Below, piece after piece: positions 61,828 through 64,000 of a stretch of 64,000 nucleotides of DNA. The number at the start of each line of letters is the position of its first letter. The stretch's first letter is position 1. The notes beneath the pieces were generated by a model. The model saw only the letters and a program-made list of their open reading frames with translations, had not been told where the DNA came from and ran no database searches. The position numbers and the translations under genes are program-made. This stretch comes from NVTR01 sp036480115 (lineage in GTDB: Bacteria > Pseudomonadota > Alphaproteobacteria > Rhodobacterales > Rhodobacteraceae): contig CBDDAE010000001.1 of assembly GCA_965224795.1 (NCBI GenBank), positions 558,001 to 622,000 on the forward strand, in the 5' to 3' direction.

Positions 61828-61902
61828 GCGGGCGTAGCTCAGGGGTAGAGCATAACCTTGCCAAGGTTAGGGTCGAGAGTTCGAATCTCTTCGCCCGCTC
61901 CA
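61828..61902 (+). tRNA. tRNA-Gly (anticodon GCC)
   Basis: Full cloverleaf of 75 bases with encoded CCA. The acceptor GCGGGCG pairs with CGCCCGC; the anticodon stem TAACC/GGTTA encloses TTGCCAA with anticodon GCC at 61860-61862; the T arm has GTTCGAATC. The discriminator is T. A terminator hairpin follows 16 bases later. Confidence 0.97.
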
Positions 61903-61918
61903 ATTGGAACAGCAAATC

Positions 61919-61941
61919 AGCACCTTTCGGGGTGCTTTTTT
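61919..61941 (+). terminator. Rho-independent terminator after tRNA-Gly
   Basis: AGCACC pairs with GGTGCT around TTTCGG and runs into six T. Confidence 0.85.
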
Positions 61942-61963
61942 GCTTTTTGGGTGGGCCCGCCGG

Positions 61964-62173
61964 TTAGCTGTCGCTTTCATATTCCAGTATATCGCCCGGC
62001 TGACAGTCCAGCACCTTGCATATCTTGGCCAGCGTTTCAAAGCGCACGCCTTTGACCTTGCCTGATTTCAACAACGACACGTTCTGTTCGGTGATGCCAA
62101 CATGCACCGCCAGCTCTTTTGAGCGCATTTTGCGTCGGGCCAACATGACATCAAGTGTAACGACAATTGCCAT
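61964..62173 (-). CDS. Xre/YozG-type helix-turn-helix regulator
   Basis: Small DNA-binding protein of 69 residues, almost only an HTH_3-like domain: MLARRKMRSKELAVHVGITE ... QNVSLLKSGKVKGVRFETLA ... KICKVLDCQPGDILEY. This short form is nearly always paired with a DUF2975 membrane protein, which is the case here, 19 bases upstream on the same strand. AGGGGA precedes the chosen ATG; a longer frame has no support. It probably regulates its own operon. Confidence 0.9.
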   Translation of the reverse strand: MAIVVTLDVMLARRKMRSKELAVHVGITEQNVSLLKSGKVKGVRFETLAKICKVLDCQPGDILEYESDS

Positions 62174-62192
62174 TTCTATTCCCCTGCCCCGG

Positions 62193-62741
62193 TCATACGA
62201 AACTGCGGTTTTCATCCGCCAGCTGCGCCGCTTGCGCCATGATATGCCCCACCGCCAGTATCGTTAATCCAATAGAGATTGCATAGATATCACCTTCATC
62301 TAACGACACCGAAACATGGCGTTGGTCACTTGCTTCGTTCATCGACAGCAAAGCCGTCACCGCCAATTCGGACAACATGCCTACAGGCACCAAGATCATC
62401 AACAGCCCCCCCATCATGCGCAAACGGGCACCAGCCTTTTGGGTAAATACGCCGTCCCGGCGAAACCCGTGAAACAGACGCCACGCAAAGAACAGCATGG
62501 CCGCGCCTATCAGATTTGGGGCAAATCCCAATGCCATAGCGCCAGCTGTCTGGCCATTGCTCAGCCTGACTAGATTCTGAAAGCCATCAGCTAGTTGCGT
62601 GCGCGCAAAATCCTGATCCATCACCGCCATAGCAAATACGACCCCGGTTGCCGCCAACAATAGAATCAGTGCCGTTGCGATTGTTATCTCTCCGATCAAG
62701 GCCAGTCTTTTGACTTTGCCGGTGGTATCCGTTGTGTGCAT
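62193..62741 (-). CDS. DUF2975 family membrane protein
   Basis: Membrane protein of 182 residues with four predicted spans (about 14-36, 66-84, 103-125 and 148-168). The family arrangement, a first span near IATALILLLAATGVVF, a FAWRLFHGFRRDGVF amphipathic block and a last span LTILAVGHIMAQAA, is recognisable. It precedes the small HTH gene and both are likely one transcript. In this pair the membrane protein may sense or modulate the regulator; its biochemical role is not known. Confidence 0.85.
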   Translation of the reverse strand: MHTTDTTGKVKRLALIGEITIATALILLLAATGVVFAMAVMDQDFARTQLADGFQNLVRLSNGQTAGAMALGFAPNLIGAAMLFFAWRLFHGFRRDGVFTQKAGARLRMMGGLLMILVPVGMLSELAVTALLSMNEASDQRHVSVSLDEGDIYAISIGLTILAVGHIMAQAAQLADENRSFV

Positions 62742-62847
62742 GGTATTTCCCAGTTTAAAATTAAAACTTGATTTAATTATCGTAAAACAATAATAAATGC
62801 AATCAATATAACCTATTCAACTTAACTTATAACAAATGAGGTAACGA

Positions 62848-63456
62848 ATGGAACAGCGGGTATTAATATTATCAGCCGCAATCGTCGCAGGCTTTGCATT
62901 GCAATCACGCGCTCAGGATCGGTGGGACGGTTACTATGCCGGCATCAGCCTGGACGCAAAACACACACAGGGTTCGGTTGGCGGCAATGCCAACCACACC
63001 TATACTGACAAAACCGCCCTTGTTGGCCTGTATGCCGGGCGTAACTTTGTTAGTTCTTCGGGTTTCGTATGGGGGCCAGAAATATCTCTGGCGCCCTTTG
63101 ATCTGTCGGGCAGCAGGACAGACGCGGCCAATGGAACATCAAATATCAGCGGTGGGGTTTTGATCACGCCAAAGATACGGGCCGGTTTTGCAACGGATAA
63201 AGCGCTATATTACGCCACCCTTGGCTATGGGTTTAGCGATGCCGGAATTAAACCGGCAGGTGCCACGGGCAAAGACTGGAATCGGGGCCTGGCCTACGGG
63301 GTTGGCGCAGAATTCGCCCTAGGTGAAAGATGGTCAACGCGAGTTGAGTTCAGCCGGTATGATTTGGGCGGGCGCAGCTATAGCTTTGGCGGCAGCAGTG
63401 AGAAAACCAACCTGAAATCAGATGTTATCACCCTTGGCATAAGCAGAAAATTCTAG
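62848..63456 (+). CDS. outer-membrane beta-barrel protein
   Basis: Protein of 202 residues with a signal peptide (MEQRVLILSAAIVAGFALQSRAQ, cleavage about residue 22) followed by an eight-strand barrel pattern of the Omp25/OmpA-like porin family. The opening RWDGYYAGISLDAKH, a middle SGGVLITPKIRAGFATDKAL, and the end VITLGISRKF with the terminal Phe needed for BAM recognition are typical. AGGTAAC precedes the ATG. Its stop codon abuts the start codon of the lipoprotein gene, so the two are co-translated. Confidence 0.88.
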   Translation: MEQRVLILSAAIVAGFALQSRAQDRWDGYYAGISLDAKHTQGSVGGNANHTYTDKTALVGLYAGRNFVSSSGFVWGPEISLAPFDLSGSRTDAANGTSNISGGVLITPKIRAGFATDKALYYATLGYGFSDAGIKPAGATGKDWNRGLAYGVGAEFALGERWSTRVEFSRYDLGGRSYSFGGSSEKTNLKSDVITLGISRKF

Positions 63457-64000
63457 ATGATTAGGTTTGGAAAAGTACTAACCGTGCTTACAGCACTTGG
63501 TTTGGCGGGCTGCAGTGGTGCCCCTTTGGGTATGGATGCGGCCCGCCTTTCTAAGGTTGATCCGCTAACAACTGACCCTGTCGCTTTGCGTTTTGCGGTT
63601 GAATTGCCGGCCAACCTGCAAACGGTTGGCGGACAAATTCAGGTCACCGGTAAGCTGGATTTTGCGCCGGGGTTGGCCGGCGAAACCTATCACATTGCTT
63701 TTGAGCAAATTCCCAACGGACCGGCGGAACAAAGGTTGGCGCAAGACGTGAAGCCGGGTCACCATATTCTGGCTTTTCGCATTGCCCCTACGGATCTGGC
63801 CGACTTTCAGGAATTTCGCGGCAGGGCGCTGGCGGCGGACCGCGGCGGCTCAATCTCGGTGGCCGCCGTACCCTGCCGAATTGGCACACAAGAACCGGAC
63901 AAATTGCCGATGGCAGTCTACCTACTGGCCGCGGAAATTACGGATTACGCTGGTATGTTCAAAAACCGTGACATCAGGGGCAAACTAGGGTTGACCGATC
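63457..64000 (+). CDS. lipoprotein, 3' end outside the window
   Basis: An open frame of 181 codons running off the end. It starts directly after the stop of the barrel gene. MIRFGKVLTVLTALGLAGC is a lipoprotein signal with lipobox LAGC (Cys19), so the protein is probably attached to the outer or inner membrane on the periplasmic side. The rest (ALRFAVELPANLQTVGGQIQ, HHILAFRIAPTDLADFQEFR) looks beta-rich. I do not recognise a family. Pairing with a barrel protein suggests an envelope role. Confidence 0.75.
   Translation, partial: MIRFGKVLTVLTALGLAGCSGAPLGMDAARLSKVDPLTTDPVALRFAVELPANLQTVGGQIQVTGKLDFAPGLAGETYHIAFEQIPNGPAEQRLAQDVKPGHHILAFRIAPTDLADFQEFRGRALAADRGGSISVAAVPCRIGTQEPDKLPMAVYLLAAEITDYAGMFKNRDIRGKLGLTD

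Noticed and set aside
61828..62741. tRNA-Gly as attachment site of an integrated element
   Set aside because: No repeated tRNA 3' end, integrase or change of gene character is seen next to it.

Overview
The window looks like chromosomal DNA of an alphaproteobacterium of the order Rhodobacterales (Roseobacter type). The evidence is a complete dcw (division and cell wall) cluster that carries tandem DUF2484 genes between murC and murB, an FtsZ ending in the alphaproteobacterial IPAFLRRQ-type tail, a CobS/CobT cobaltochelatase pair, a DUF1127 gene followed by an anti-Shine-Dalgarno hairpin array like the CcsR RNAs of Rhodobacter, and a dispersed AAATATCCCCGCCGGAGGC intergenic repeat. No rRNA, CRISPR array, phage or insertion sequence was seen. 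There is one tRNA, tRNA-Gly(GCC).

Layout. 1-3.8 kb: end of pepN, a TerB-like membrane-anchored protein and gatB. 3.9-5.7 kb: a TPR-repeat gene broken by one frameshift and one amber codon. 5.7-12.1 kb: small housekeeping and accessory genes (DUF4177, bolA-like, J-domain protein, a 44-residue membrane protein, HxlR regulator with a divergent membrane protein, RidA, MsrB). Among them, at 7.6-9.5 kb, is a 644-residue protein with an N-terminal helix-turn-helix and ten pentatricopeptide-like repeats of unusually regular 32-residue spacing. 12.5-18.7 kb: cobS, a thermonuclease-like lipoprotein, cobT, a Xaa-Pro aminopeptidase, DUF427 and a LysE exporter. 18.8-21.9 kb: ClC channel and an FAD-linked 2-hydroxyacid dehydrogenase. 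22.0-46.8 kb, all on the minus strand: mraZ, rsmH, ftsL, ftsI, murE, murF, mraY, murD, ftsW, murG, murC, two DUF2484 genes, an alanine-rich repeat gene, murB, ddlB, ftsQ, ftsA, ftsZ, lpxC, bamD, recN. 47.4-50.1 kb: a PCMT-like methyltransferase, a glyoxalase-fold protein and mrp, with a duplicated mrp tail. 50.3-50.7 kb: DUF1127 gene plus the four-hairpin RNA array. 50.8-60.5 kb: TauE exporter, NDH-2, UvrD/PcrA helicase, L-lactate dehydrogenase, pyruvate carboxylase, MAPEG protein. 60.5-64 kb: DUF2306 protein and divergent TetR with twin palindromes, tRNA-Gly, an HTH/DUF2975 pair, an outer-membrane beta-barrel and a truncated lipoprotein gene.

How the genes work together. The dcw block makes lipid II precursors from UDP-MurNAc onward, flips and polymerises septal peptidoglycan and builds the Z ring; lpxC (lipid A) and bamD (outer-membrane assembly) follow it, so envelope layers are made from one region. 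Many neighbours in the block overlap by ATGA, which suggests translational coupling. L-lactate dehydrogenase and pyruvate carboxylase lie side by side and would turn lactate into pyruvate and then oxaloacetate.

Caution. Three genes (the TPR gene, the alanine-rich gene and the essential murC) are each broken by what looks like the loss of a single A from a plus-strand A run. In murC this is most easily read as a sequence error, so the other two should not be called pseudogenes with certainty.
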